In this document: piece after piece, positions 1 to 7,956 of the stretch | Numbering within the stretch: position 1 is the first letter of the stretch | How the letters are laid out: each line of letters starts with the position of its first letter | Source of the DNA: an uncultured Succinivibrionaceae bacterium | GTDB taxonomy: Bacteria; Pseudomonadota; Gammaproteobacteria; Enterobacterales; Succinivibrionaceae | DNA length: 46,695 bases | Assembly: GCA_944390085.1 (NCBI GenBank) | Contig: CALXOT010000060.1 | Location: 1-46,695, forward strand | Direction of reading: 5' to 3' | The notes under the pieces: model-generated | Databases searched by the model: none | Seen by the model: only the letters and a program-made list of their open reading frames with translations | What the model was told of the DNA's origin: nothing | Made by a program: the position numbers and the translations under genes

Positions 1-293
1 TCGCCTTCACCTTCATCACCGTTAGCAGCTTCCCACTCGGCCTTGGCAAAGCCATCGACCCAGGAGGCCAGCTGAGTGCGCATGTCTAAACCTAAACGGG
101 CAGAAGCGTCTAAGGAATTGTCACCATAATCGCCCTGAGCGTTGGTATTACCGGTATCACCACTGTAGACCACAGCCTGAACACGACCATAAACGGCTAA
201 AGAAGTGCCATCCTTATCATAGACGGTAGCAGCCTGAGCAACGGAAGCAGAAGCAACAGCAGCAACAGCTAATGCTAATAAAGACTTTTTCAT
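1..293 (-). CDS. Outer-membrane porin, N-terminal part (cut by window edge)
   Basis: Only the first 97 codons are inside the window; the gene runs off the left edge. The product starts with a clear Sec signal peptide (MKKSLLALAVAAVASASVAQA, cleavage after the AQA). The mature start, ATVYDKDGTSLAVYGRVQ, is the typical first beta strand of a general Gram-negative porin: a short turn, then a strand with alternating hydrophobic residues ending in a Gly-Arg pair. The next strands (ARLGLDMRTQLASWVDGFAK) also fit a trimeric porin. It would form a diffusion channel for small hydrophilic solutes in the outer membrane. No strong Shine-Dalgarno is seen before the ATG. The exact porin subtype cannot be given from this fragment. 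Confidence 0.85.
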   Translation of the reverse strand, partial: MKKSLLALAVAAVASASVAQAATVYDKDGTSLAVYGRVQAVVYSGDTGNTNAQGDYGDNSLDASARLGLDMRTQLASWVDGFAKAEWEAANGDEGEG

Positions 294-600
294 CTGAATA
301 TATCCCAATAAATAATCTTTTAATTTTTTATGGTTATAAAAACCACCCGCCAGATGCGGTTTATCCGTACTGACGACCTGAGTTTATCACTCAAAAAAAA
401 AAAAAAAGTATCTAAAAATTATTCTAATATAGATAATCAGATTTATTTTATATTTAGAAATCAGTTAATTAAAAAGAAAAGGTTGCTCAGGCCCAAAAGT
501 CCCTGAAAATTTATTTTTTAGGCAGCACGCAAATTATTAAAGAGCGCAGCAGATGCGGGGATCATTTGACTTGCGTGATTATCGCATGGAAAAGGGTAAA
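294..600 (-). promoter_or_regulatory. AT-rich leader/promoter region of the porin gene with an A15 tract
   Basis: This 300-base stretch holds no gene. It is very AT-rich and contains an uninterrupted run of 15 A at 393-407 (T on the porin's coding strand), about 100 bases upstream of the porin ATG. No single confident -35/-10 pair could be chosen. The long leader would suit a porin mRNA controlled by small RNAs, but no sRNA target can be shown here. Confidence 0.4.
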
Positions 601-623
601 GGCGGTGCTGTGTTTGCACCGCC
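601..623 (-). terminator. Rho-independent terminator of the ribF-ileS-lspA operon
   Basis: An 8-bp perfect GC-rich stem (601-608 with 616-623) has a 7-base loop and is followed on the minus strand by TTTACCCTTTT. It lies 11 bases beyond the lspA stop codon. Confidence 0.75.
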
Positions 624-634
624 TACATAGGAAT

Positions 635-1207
635 CTAAATACGTGGCAATTCTTTGGCTTTGCCCGAGGGCTTGCCTGCAGAGCGCTGTGATCTGACACT
701 ATCGGCTTCATGGTGCTGATGGCCAAACAGCGAGATGATGACCAGTAGTGCAGCTCCCACACAGACCGCGATGTCTGCTACATTAAAGGCAGGATATGCC
801 CAGAAGAAATCCTCTCCCCTGATATAGAAGAGCAGGAAATCCACCACGTAGCCCAACACCACCCGATCGATCAGGTTACCGGCAGCACCTCCGATAAAGA
901 GAGCAAAGGCGATGCAGGTCCAGCGGTGAGTGCGCGGGGTACGCAGCAACAATACGGTAAAGCCAAGCCCAATTACGATGGCGACAACGGCAAAGAACCA
1001 GCGCTGCCAGCCCCCCATATCAGCTAAAAAGCTGAAGGCGGCGCCGTAGTTATATACGTGCACCAGATTAAAGAACGGGGTGACATTAATACCCATGGTG
1101 CCATGCTCAATAAAGGTCACGCTTAAATATTTGCATACCTGATCGATAAGTACGATCAGGATGCTTAAAAGTAAATAGCGTGCCCCTGATGCTTTAAAGG
1201 GCAGCAT
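635..1207 (-). CDS. lspA: Lipoprotein signal peptidase (signal peptidase II)
   Basis: LspA is the inner-membrane aspartyl protease that cleaves prolipoproteins just before the lipid-modified cysteine. The 190-aa product has four hydrophobic segments. It carries the family blocks NYGAAFSFLAD (53-63), GNLIDR (110-115), VVDF with catalytic D123, and FNVAD with catalytic D145. About 25 polar residues after the last membrane segment form a C-terminal tail longer than that of E. coli LspA. The ATG follows the ileS stop directly (TAAATG), so translation is probably coupled. The order ribF-ileS-lspA is the same as in E. coli. The lipoproteins encoded at 11.9 and 13.4 kb would be its substrates. Confidence 0.97.
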   Translation of the reverse strand: MLPFKASGARYLLLSILIVLIDQVCKYLSVTFIEHGTMGINVTPFFNLVHVYNYGAAFSFLADMGGWQRWFFAVVAIVIGLGFTVLLLRTPRTHRWTCIAFALFIGGAAGNLIDRVVLGYVVDFLLFYIRGEDFFWAYPAFNVADIAVCVGAALLVIISLFGHQHHEADSVRSQRSAGKPSGKAKELPRI

Positions 1208-4027
1208 TTAGGCAAAACGCCTGTTTTCGCCGGCAGCCTTAACGTTCTCGACGCAGCGCGGGCACAGACCAGGATACTCAGGATCAGAGCCCACTCCCTC
1301 TTCATAGTGCCAGCAACGCTCACACTTCGGGGCGGCGCTCTTCTTCACGGTAAAGGCCAGATCACCCCTCTCGCTCTTAAAGGCATCGGCCGGAGCATCA
1401 GCGTCAGTGACGTCAGCACGTGAGGTAATGAGCACAAAACGCAATTCATCCTCAAGGGCACGCAGCACGGACAGCATGTTCTGATCCTTGGTGTAAACAG
1501 TAAGCTCAGCCTCCAGCGAGCCTCCGATCACTCCGGCAGCACGGGCCTGTTCAATTGCACGGTTGGCCTCATCACGGAAAGCGAGCACCTGCTGCCAGTA
1601 CTCATGAGAGAACATGGCATCAGCCGGCAGTTCCTTTAAGCCATCAAACCAGGTGGAAGTAAACACGAACTCATCGTGCTTGCCCGGTAAGGCCTCCCAG
1701 GCCTCCTGTGCAGTAAAGGACAGGATCGGGGCAATCCAGCGCACCAGGCTTTCTGCGATCAGATACAGGGCGGTCTGACAAGAACGTCGGGCCTTGCTGT
1801 CAGACTTGGCGGTGTACTGACGGTCCTTGATGATATCGAGATAGAAGGAGCCCATCTCAATGGAGCAGAAGCGCATCAGGCTCTTGACCACCAGGTGGAA
1901 ATCATAATTGTCGTACTGAGCAATGATTTCCTTCTGAGTGTGCAGGGCCTGTGACACTGCCCACTTGTCAAGTTCTACCATGTCCTCAAAGGCCACCTGA
2001 TCCTTTGCCGGATCAAAGCCATTTAAATTGGCCAGCAGGAAGCGTATGGTATTGCGCAGGCGGCGGTAGGAATCAGAGGCACGCTTGAAAATCTCATCTG
2101 ACACCGCAATGTCACCGGTATAGTCGGTAGAAGCCACCCACAGGCGCAGTACATCAGCGCCCAGCTTGTCCATCACGCTCTGCGGGGCAATGACGTTGCC
2201 CAGGGACTTTGACATCTTGCGCCCCTGCCCGTCAACGGTAAAGCCATGGGTGAGCACCTCACGGTACGGAGCCTCATCCTTCATGCCCACAGAGAGCATT
2301 AAGGAGGACATGAACCAGCCACGATGCTGATCAGAGCCTTCCAGGTACATATCGGCCTTGTGCTTGAACTCAGGGCGCTTGTCCACCACAGAGAAGTGGG
2401 TAGACCCGGAGTCAAACCACACATCCAGGGTATTGGGATCCTTGAAATACTTATCAGCCTCCTCAGGGCCAATCAGATCAGCCACCGACAGATCCCACCA
2501 GGCCTGAATACCTTTTTGCTCAACAGCCTTAGCAACCTTTTCCATGATCTCGGAATTGCGCGGATGCAGTTCACCGGTTTCCTTATTGATCAGAATGGCG
2601 CAGGGCATGCCCCAGGTACGCTGACGGGAAATACACCAGTCAGTACGCTGGCTGACCATGGCCTCGATACGGTTCTGACCCCAGGCCGGGATCCAGCGTA
2701 CCTTCTTAATTTCCTCAAGCGCACGCTTACGCAGGCCGTTGCCATCCATGGAGATGAACCACTGCTCAGTGGCACGGAAAATAACCGGGGTCTTGTGACG
2801 CCAGCAATGCGGATAGCTGTGCAGAATGGTACGGGCGCAGATTAAAGCATCCTTTTCCTTAAGCAGCTTGATGACCTCAGGATTGGCCTTAAAGACATTC
2901 ATCCCTTCAAAGAAAGGGGTGCCTTTAAGGAAACAACCATCAGGGCCTACCGGGTTGTAGACCTCAAGGCCATACTTAGTGCCGACGTTATAGTCGTCAA
3001 TACCATGAGCCGGAGCAGTATGCACACAGCCGGTACCATCTTCAGTAGTAACGTGGGCACCTAAAATAACCACAACCTGACGATCGAGGAAAGGATGCTG
3101 GAACTTTAACAGATCAAGGTTCTGTCCCTGTGTTACGGCCAGGATCTCATAGTCAGCAAAACCAGCACGCTCCATCACCTTGGCCACCAGATCCTCAGCC
3201 ATGATCAGGCGCTGGGGCTTGTCTCCCTTAACCTGCACCAAAGCGTAATTGAAGGCCGGGTTGACGCAGATGGCCATGGAGGCGGGCAAGGTCCACGGAG
3301 TAGTGGTCCAAATCACACAGGCCACCTGACCTTCGCCTTTATCCGTATTAAAGGCCTTGAGCACAGCAGCTTCATCGCTTGCCAGATAGCGCACGTCGAT
3401 GGCATCGGACTTGACGTCATAATACTCAACTTCAGCTTCAGCCAGAGCTGACTGGCAGTCAATGCACCAGTACACCGGCTTCTTGCCGCGCACAAAGTGG
3501 CCATTTTCGATCATGCGGCACAGTGCCCGGATGATGTCAGCCTCAGTCTTAAAGTCCATGGTGATATAGGGGTGTTCCCAGTCACCGCAGACACCCAGGC
3601 GCTTGAAATCCTTCATCTGGGCTTCGATCTGGCTGCGGGCATACTTGCGGCACTCCTCACGGAAGGTAGCAGCATCCACCTTCACCCCAGGCTTGCCCAC
3701 CAGGCCTTCGACCTTAAGCTCAATAGGCAGACCATGGCAGTCCCAGCCCGGGATATAAGGGCTGTCAAAACCTTCTAAGGTCTTAGATTTAACAATGATG
3801 TCCTTTAAGATCTTGTTAATAGCATGGCCGATATGAATATTGCCGTTGGCATAAGGAGGGCCGTCATGCAGAATAAACTGATTGCAGCCGGCACGGGCGG
3901 TCCTGATTTTCTGATACAGGCCGCGCTGTTCCCAATCAGCGAGCATCTTGGGCTCGCGCTTGGCTAAATCACCGCGCATCGGAAAGGCGGTGGTCGGTAA
4001 ATTTAAGGTTTGTTTATAGTCAGCCAT
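1208..4027 (-). CDS. ileS: Isoleucyl-tRNA synthetase
   Basis: This class I aminoacyl-tRNA synthetase charges tRNA-Ile in the cytoplasm. The 939-aa length is normal for the bacterial enzyme. The ATP-binding HIGH motif is at residues 65-68 ([12 protein letters not shown]). The KMSKS loop appears as [11 protein letters not shown]. The editing (CP1) domain shows [10 protein letters not shown]. The C-terminal zinc finger is present as CERCW and CPRC near residues 902-925. The start is the ATG at 4027, preceded by AAGG. The gene lies between ribF and lspA in the conserved operon. Confidence 0.98.
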   Translation of the reverse strand: MADYKQTLNLPTTAFPMRGDLAKREPKMLADWEQRGLYQKIRTARAGCNQFILHDGPPYANGNIHIGHAINKILKDIIVKSKTLEGFDSPYIPGWDCHGLPIELKVEGLVGKPGVKVDAATFREECRKYARSQIEAQMKDFKRLGVCGDWEHPYITMDFKTEADIIRALCRMIENGHFVRGKKPVYWCIDCQSALAEAEVEYYDVKSDAIDVRYLASDEAAVLKAFNTDKGEGQVACVIWTTTPWTLPASMAICVNPAFNYALVQVKGDKPQRLIMAEDLVAKVMERAGFADYEILAVTQGQNLDLLKFQHPFLDRQVVVILGAHVTTEDGTGCVHTAPAHGIDDYNVGTKYGLEVYNPVGPDGCFLKGTPFFEGMNVFKANPEVIKLLKEKDALICARTILHSYPHCWRHKTPVIFRATEQWFISMDGNGLRKRALEEIKKVRWIPAWGQNRIEAMVSQRTDWCISRQRTWGMPCAILINKETGELHPRNSEIMEKVAKAVEQKGIQAWWDLSVADLIGPEEADKYFKDPNTLDVWFDSGSTHFSVVDKRPEFKHKADMYLEGSDQHRGWFMSSLMLSVGMKDEAPYREVLTHGFTVDGQGRKMSKSLGNVIAPQSVMDKLGADVLRLWVASTDYTGDIAVSDEIFKRASDSYRRLRNTIRFLLANLNGFDPAKDQVAFEDMVELDKWAVSQALHTQKEIIAQYDNYDFHLVVKSLMRFCSIEMGSFYLDIIKDRQYTAKSDSKARRSCQTALYLIAESLVRWIAPILSFTAQEAWEALPGKHDEFVFTSTWFDGLKELPADAMFSHEYWQQVLAFRDEANRAIEQARAAGVIGGSLEAELTVYTKDQNMLSVLRALEDELRFVLITSRADVTDADAPADAFKSERGDLAFTVKKSAAPKCERCWHYEEGVGSDPEYPGLCPRCVENVKAAGENRRFA

Positions 4028-4112
4028 TGCTTTTACCTTGCACTAGTGCACATCTACTAAATCCCAGCCCTGCCTTGTGGCAGTAGGCTGCGGGATCATC
4101 TTTATCTATATA

Positions 4113-4138
4113 CAGGCTGAAGATAAACCTTCAGCCTG
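4113..4138. terminator. 10-bp perfect hairpin between ribF and ileS
   Basis: A perfect 10-bp inverted repeat (4113-4122 with 4129-4138) has a 6-base loop in the 172-base ribF-ileS gap. The minus-strand side is followed by a mixed T/A stretch rather than a clean U tract, so it may be a weak terminator, an attenuator or an mRNA-processing site between ribF and ileS. Confidence 0.4.
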
Positions 4139-4199
4139 AAAACCATTTTTGTTACTGAGCTTTAGGTTGCAGGAGCATAAGCTCTGTCTTACTGAACCC

Positions 4200-5165
4200 T
4201 TAGCTCAGAACAGCTGAAAATTCAGGGCACAGCTGCGCATAACGGGCCTTAAGCCCCGGCAACAGGCACTGTGCCTTTGCTTTGTCTGCCTTGAGCTGAT
4301 GCGTAAGCGAGGATAGATCTGAAAATTTGACCTCACCGCGCAATTTATCAAGGAAATAAACCTCGATCTCCCGTCCGTAGAGATCTGAGGCAAAATCAAA
4401 TAAATATACTTCAAGCAGCGCCCTTTTCCCAGACACAGTCGGACGGCTGCCGACATTGGCCACGCCGTCAAACCAGCCCTCAGGGGTACGAACCCTGACG
4501 GCATAGACACCGTCTAAGGGGCAGACCAGGCGCCTTAAATTAACATTGGCAGTGGGAAATCCCAGGGAACGCCCCAACTGCTGTCCGCGCACCACCCTGC
4601 CTGAAATCACAAAGGGGCGACCTATCATCTGTGCGGCACAGCTCAACTCGCCAGAACCGAGCAATGCCCGGATCTGAGTGCTAGATACCCGCACCCCGCT
4701 GCGCGCCACGGCACTGATGGCATCAGCTTCAATGCCTCGCTCAGCGCACAGACGCTTTAAGTCCTCAAACACCGCAGCCCCATTATGCCCGAAGGTAAAC
4801 AGCGAGCCCACCACGACCACACGCACGTTAAGTTGCTGCAGCAGATCCACGTAGTGCTCCGGACTTAAGGAACAGAAAGCTTTAGTAAAAGGTACGCAGA
4901 ACACTGCATCAAGGGAGCATGAGGCAAAAGCCTTGAGCTTATCGCGCAGGCTGAACAGCCGGGGCGGTACTGCCCGGCCGAAATATTCCAGCGGCTGTGG
5001 CTCAAAGATCATCACCGCGCTCTTAAGGCCATGACGGTGGGCTGCCTTGCGCATATGCTCAATCACCGCCCGGTGTCCCTGGTGAAAGCCGTCAAAATTA
5101 CCGATCGCCAGAGCCAGCCCCTGCTTCCTGTCTTTGTAATCAGTAAAGTGGCGGTATAAGCGCAT
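4200..5165 (-). CDS. ribF: Bifunctional riboflavin kinase / FAD synthetase
   Basis: RibF phosphorylates riboflavin to FMN and adenylates FMN to FAD. The N-terminal nucleotidyltransferase domain has GNFDGFHQGHRAV at 22-34, with the HxGH nucleotide-binding signature (H28, H31), and later SSTQIRALLGSGE. The C-terminal flavokinase domain has RGQQLGRSLGFPTANV, DGVYAVRV, NVGSRPT and LEVYLFDF. The 321-aa length is normal. The ATG at 5165 gives the usual N terminus, although the Shine-Dalgarno is poor. It is the first gene of the ribF-ileS-lspA group and diverges from rpsT, as in E. coli. Its flavins would serve FrdA and the flavoprotein at 43.3-44.8 kb. Confidence 0.96.
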   Translation of the reverse strand: MRLYRHFTDYKDRKQGLALAIGNFDGFHQGHRAVIEHMRKAAHRHGLKSAVMIFEPQPLEYFGRAVPPRLFSLRDKLKAFASCSLDAVFCVPFTKAFCSLSPEHYVDLLQQLNVRVVVVGSLFTFGHNGAAVFEDLKRLCAERGIEADAISAVARSGVRVSSTQIRALLGSGELSCAAQMIGRPFVISGRVVRGQQLGRSLGFPTANVNLRRLVCPLDGVYAVRVRTPEGWFDGVANVGSRPTVSGKRALLEVYLFDFASDLYGREIEVYFLDKLRGEVKFSDLSSLTHQLKADKAKAQCLLPGLKARYAQLCPEFSAVLS

Positions 5166-5474
5166 CTTTTGCTAAAACCTTATAACAAAGCCGGCTGCAG
5201 ACCGGCAACGCTAAAGCACAGAAAATAAGTTTTTCTGCTTCAGCACAACTAAAAATAAAAAGTCCAGGTTACGGCTTAATCTGAACAAGCTGAAGGATAT
5301 TTAAGCTTTTCCCTGCTTATATAAAGCAGCATGCAAAATAACAATGCATAGTAATCTGCTGCCTGCTATAAGCTGCAATATTAAAGGAAGCAAAAATGCC
5401 TGCCATTAAGCCAGCACTGCTACGCAGGCAGTCCAAATGATCAGGGCTGCACTGACAGCAAATGCAAGCTTCAT

Positions 5475-5503
5475 ATTATAGCGGTGCAAAAGGACAAACC
5501 CAA
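5475..5503 (-). promoter_or_regulatory. Candidate sigma-70 promoter for ribF-ileS-lspA
   Basis: On the minus strand, TTGGGT (5498-5503) is separated by exactly 17 bp from a perfect TATAAT (5475-5480). It points toward ribF and gives a leader of about 300 nt. It lies just beyond the stop of the decayed transporter fragment. Confidence 0.5.
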
Positions 5504-5507
5504 ATTT

Positions 5508-5706
5508 TTAGCCTGTCAGAATCAAGAACCATCCTGCTTCTGCCCCAATTTGGATCGCCCACCTCAGGCTAAGGTAATCAGAAAAAATGAAGTAGCTTAA
5601 AGGAATGGCGCTTAATGTTACCCCTGTATAGCTATACCTAAAGTATAAGCAGTGCAGTTACTGTGCCAGCTCCTGCAGTTGCCCTAAGTACACGGGTAAA
5701 GCCCCG
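5508..5706 (-). pseudogene. Remnant of a DMT (EamA-type) transporter C-terminus
   Basis: The 660-base gap between ribF and the rpsT promoter has no intact ORF, but the minus strand reads as two frame-shifted pieces of a membrane protein. The first piece is GFTRVLRATAGAGTVTALLIL, ending in a stop near 5641. The second, in another frame, contains TLSAIPLSYFIFSDYLSLRW and ends AEAGWFLILTG and a stop at 5508. The pattern of a helix, a short loop with an acidic residue, then a helix ending in FLILTG is that of the last two helices of EamA/DMT-family permeases. This was judged by eye; the rest of the gene is missing. It could be chance hydrophobic sequence. Confidence 0.4.
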
Positions 5707-5816
5707 CTGTTATCCTGGGAACAAACTTTTTTATCAGTACTTTTTAAGCTACAGGCGCTCCTGGCAAAGCTGTCAGGAGCTTGAGAGCGGATGTACATAA
5801 GAGGCTCAATATTTAT

Positions 5817-5845
5817 TTGGTTTTTTGAGTCAATCCTTGTATAAT
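5817..5845 (+). promoter_or_regulatory. rpsT promoter
   Basis: TTGGTT (5817-5822), a 17-bp spacer and a perfect TATAAT (5840-5845) lie about 65 bases upstream of the rpsT start codon. Confidence 0.75.
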
Positions 5846-5908
5846 ACCGCGTTCAGTGCCACCTGTTTGGAATGTGGCTGGTTTTTAATATATATTCAGG
5901 AGCTATCT

Positions 5909-6172
5909 GTGCCTAATATTAAGTCTGCAAAGAAGCGCGTTATCATTTCCGAGAAGGCACGTCAGCGCAATGTTGCTGCACGTTCCAAGATGCGCACTTT
6001 AATGAAGAAAGTTATCGCCGCCTGCGTCGCTGGCAATAAGGAAGCCGCCGTTGCCGCTTTTAAGGAAGCAGAGCCGGTATTAGATCGCGCCGCTTGCAAG
6101 GGCCTTATCCACAAGAACAAGGCTGCCCGTCATAAGAGCGCTCTTGCTGCCAAGATCAAGGCTTTAGGTTAA
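5909..6172 (+). CDS. rpsT: 30S ribosomal protein S20
   Basis: S20 binds 16S rRNA in the body of the 30S subunit. The GTG at 5909 is chosen because it gives the family's standard 87-residue protein starting (M)[10 protein letters not shown], and AGGAG lies 6 bases upstream. The in-frame upstream extension to 5825 would overlap the promoter and lacks homology. The sequence is rich in Lys, Arg and Ala and ends [23 protein letters not shown], as in E. coli S20. A non-AUG start is also found in E. coli rpsT (UUG), where it takes part in translational autoregulation; the same may hold here. A terminator follows at once, so it is monocistronic. Confidence 0.97.
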   Translation: MPNIKSAKKRVIISEKARQRNVAARSKMRTLMKKVIAACVAGNKEAAVAAFKEAEPVLDRAACKGLIHKNKAARHKSALAAKIKALG

Positions 6173-6200
6173 TCTAAGGTTCTGTTCAGACAGCAGACAA

Positions 6201-6226
6201 AAACCTCGCTTTGGCGGGGTTTTTGC
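6201..6226 (+). terminator. rpsT rho-independent terminator
   Basis: A 9-bp stem (6201-6209 with 6214-6222, one U-G pair) has a TTTG loop and is followed by TTTTGCTTTT, 28 bases after the rpsT stop. Confidence 0.85.
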
Positions 6227-6230
6227 TTTT

Positions 6231-6540
6231 ATGGCCAGTATTCCTGGCTTTAACCTCCTCACACGCCCCATTGCCCTTCACTCTATCATTGCTGCCAGCA
6301 ATAAATGCACAAAAAGCACAGCTGCACTTACAAAGAAAAGGAAAGCTGGCAGACAAATCTGCCGCAGTCTTATTTTCTGTATCACAGGCAAGCATAACCG
6401 GCACTCTGCCCCCTGCAACAACAGCCTTAACTGCAACTGCTAAATTTTCTTAACTACAATTGGCTAAACTTTGAGCAAGCTAACAGCGTCAGCTTCCTTT
6501 TGCAGTTAAGCTGACTTAAAACCATAACAAGGAGTCAACC
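6231..6540. other. Gene-free interval with a hairpin in the rsd leader
   Basis: No convincing gene is seen on either strand; short ORFs of about 70-80 codons here lack a Shine-Dalgarno and recognisable content. Near its right end an 8-bp perfect stem (6488-6495 with 6508-6515, 12-base loop) lies in the likely 5' leader of the next gene, 25 bases before its ATG. Confidence 0.5.
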
Positions 6541-7050
6541 ATGTCCGATAATAATCTGCACGGTTTTAATACCACCCTGCAGCAGGTTGACGAGCGCTAC
6601 GCCTGGATTAATGACATGATTAAGGCAAGACAGGAGCTCGTGCTGCAGTATATGAAGCTCTTGAACCTGCCGCTGTCTGAAGCTGAGAAAAGCAAGGAAG
6701 CGCAGTGCTATCCTTCATATGAGGAGATCACCCGTTTTTGCGAGCACATGATTGACTATGTCTCGCATGGCCATTTCGATCTCTACCCTAAAATCATCTC
6801 CCTGATTGAGAACGCCTCCGGCAGATCGCTGTCCATCGCCAACCGGGTACTGCCGCGGATAGAAAAGACCACTGAATTTTTAATGCGCTTTAATGATCGT
6901 TACGCTGAGGATATGAACGAAGGCAAGCTGAAGACCTTAAAGCAGGATCTCTCTGCAGTAGGCCGCTGCCTAGAGCAACGTTTTAAAAACGAAGACCGCC
7001 TGATTATCGGGCTAAGGCTGGTGCACACCATCGTATCAGGACAGATTTAG
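6541..7050 (+). CDS. rsd: Rsd/AlgQ-family anti-sigma-70 factor
   Basis: Rsd binds the housekeeping sigma factor RpoD in the cytoplasm and frees RNA polymerase for alternative sigma factors, mainly in stationary phase. The 169-aa product aligns by eye with E. coli Rsd through its core: FCEHMIDYVSHGHFDLYPKI here against FCQSLVDYLSAGHFSIYERI, followed by a helix with VLPRIEKTTEFLMRF and a C-terminal LEQRFKNEDRLI against LEARFVLEDKLI. It is all helical by composition. A strong AAGGAG lies 7 bases before the ATG. It stands alone, with no obvious terminator before the next gene on the same strand 300 bases on. Confidence 0.82.
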   Translation: MSDNNLHGFNTTLQQVDERYAWINDMIKARQELVLQYMKLLNLPLSEAEKSKEAQCYPSYEEITRFCEHMIDYVSHGHFDLYPKIISLIENASGRSLSIANRVLPRIEKTTEFLMRFNDRYAEDMNEGKLKTLKQDLSAVGRCLEQRFKNEDRLIIGLRLVHTIVSGQI

Positions 7051-7355
7051 CCAAGCTCCGGACTTCACTGTTCACTAAGACTGCTGCTGCCCTGTCACTG
7101 TTTTGGTTAAACGCAGGTTAACTGCATGTAAAGCCCATACATAATGTGTTCGTACCAATCAAGATCAGTGCTGCGAATGTGCTAATATTAACCAATCAGG
7201 AAAAATTCAGGCGGATAAGCATAACGGTCCGGTACAACCTGACCTTAAGTGAACCGCAAGCTGTCAAGGTTACTGCAGCGAAGCAGAAAAACCTTTTAGT
7301 ATTTAGGATCAATTAATTAATTAATTATTAAAATTGCTGACGATTGGGAAATAAC
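7051..7355 (+). other. Intergenic region with an (AATT)4 tract
   Basis: No gene is seen. The right half becomes very AT-rich and contains four tandem AATT units at 7311-7326, about 30 bases before the PilZ gene. This could be an UP-element-like or curved promoter region. No strong -35/-10 pair was identified. Confidence 0.4.
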
Positions 7356-7733
7356 ATGGCAAATATTCAAGAAAGACGCAAGTACTCCCGCGTAGTAATG
7401 GATTTACACGGATATATGGTTGCTGAAGCCGGTGGCGCCCAGGTGCCGGTCAAAATTCTGGATCTGTCCTTAAAGGGTGCGCTGCTGGAAATGCACGACG
7501 GCCAGGAAATCAACGTATTTGTGGGAGAACACCTGCAATGTTTCTTCAGCTTAGATGCCACCAGCAAGATCACCATGCACATGGTGTGCCGCCATGTTTC
7601 CGGCAAACGTTTAGGCCTGGAGTGCTTCAGCATTGATGCTGCCTCCATTTCCCACTTAAAGCGTCTGATTGAATTTAACGTGGGCAGCTCTGAGCTTATC
7701 AACCGTGAGTTAAAGGAGCTTTCCCAGATGTAA
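7356..7733 (+). CDS. PilZ-domain c-di-GMP-binding protein
   Basis: This is a single PilZ domain of 125 aa with no other domain. The N-terminal RRKYSRV (residues 7-13) supplies the RxxxR c-di-GMP loop. DLSLKGALLE supplies the D/NxSxxG motif of the beta barrel. A C-terminal helix (HLKRLIEFN) follows. Both ligand motifs are intact, so binding of cyclic di-GMP is expected; the output partner is unknown. The ATG at 7356 is preferred over the in-frame TTG at 7344 because GGGAA lies just upstream and the PilZ motif begins right after it. Such proteins usually control motility, adhesion or polysaccharide synthesis. It ends in its own terminator. Confidence 0.85.
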   Translation: MANIQERRKYSRVVMDLHGYMVAEAGGAQVPVKILDLSLKGALLEMHDGQEINVFVGEHLQCFFSLDATSKITMHMVCRHVSGKRLGLECFSIDAASISHLKRLIEFNVGSSELINRELKELSQM

Positions 7734-7757
7734 TGCGTTGCCTGTGCGCAAACGCAG

Positions 7758-7780
7758 CCGGGGCAGATGCCCCGGTTTTT
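7758..7780 (+). terminator. Rho-independent terminator of the PilZ gene
   Basis: A perfect 7-bp stem CCGGGGC/GCCCCGG (7758-7764 with 7769-7775) has a 4-base loop and is followed by TTTTTATTT. Confidence 0.85.
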
Positions 7781-7865
7781 ATTTGGTGCTCAGGTATTGC
7801 AGTCAGGAAGCTGACTGCAAGGATTGAAGGGGCGCACCTTACCCAAAAAGAAAAACATGCTCTTT

Positions 7866-7901
7866 ATGAACTACCGCTTACTTACGGAAGCGGGAGTTCA
7901 T
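7866..7901. repeat. Long imperfect hairpin, possible IS200/IS605-type end relic
   Basis: ATGAACT-A-CCGCTT (7866-7879) pairs with AAGCGG-G-AGTTCAT (7888-7901) around an 8-base loop: 13 paired bases with one A-G mismatch. It stands alone between the convergent PilZ and xanP genes and has no U tract. The GC-rich stem followed by GTAGTTCAT on the minus strand resembles the hairpin near the right end of many TnpB-bearing IS605-family elements. No transposase or TnpB remnant is visible nearby. Confidence 0.4.
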
Positions 7902-7956
7902 AGCTCACAGAAAACCCATGCACATCTGCACCAGGCATCTGTAGCTGCACAGCAAG

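Noticed and set aside
2324-2845. 173-codon plus-strand ORF inside ileS
   Set aside because: It lies fully antisense to a highly conserved synthetase gene and has no family signal.
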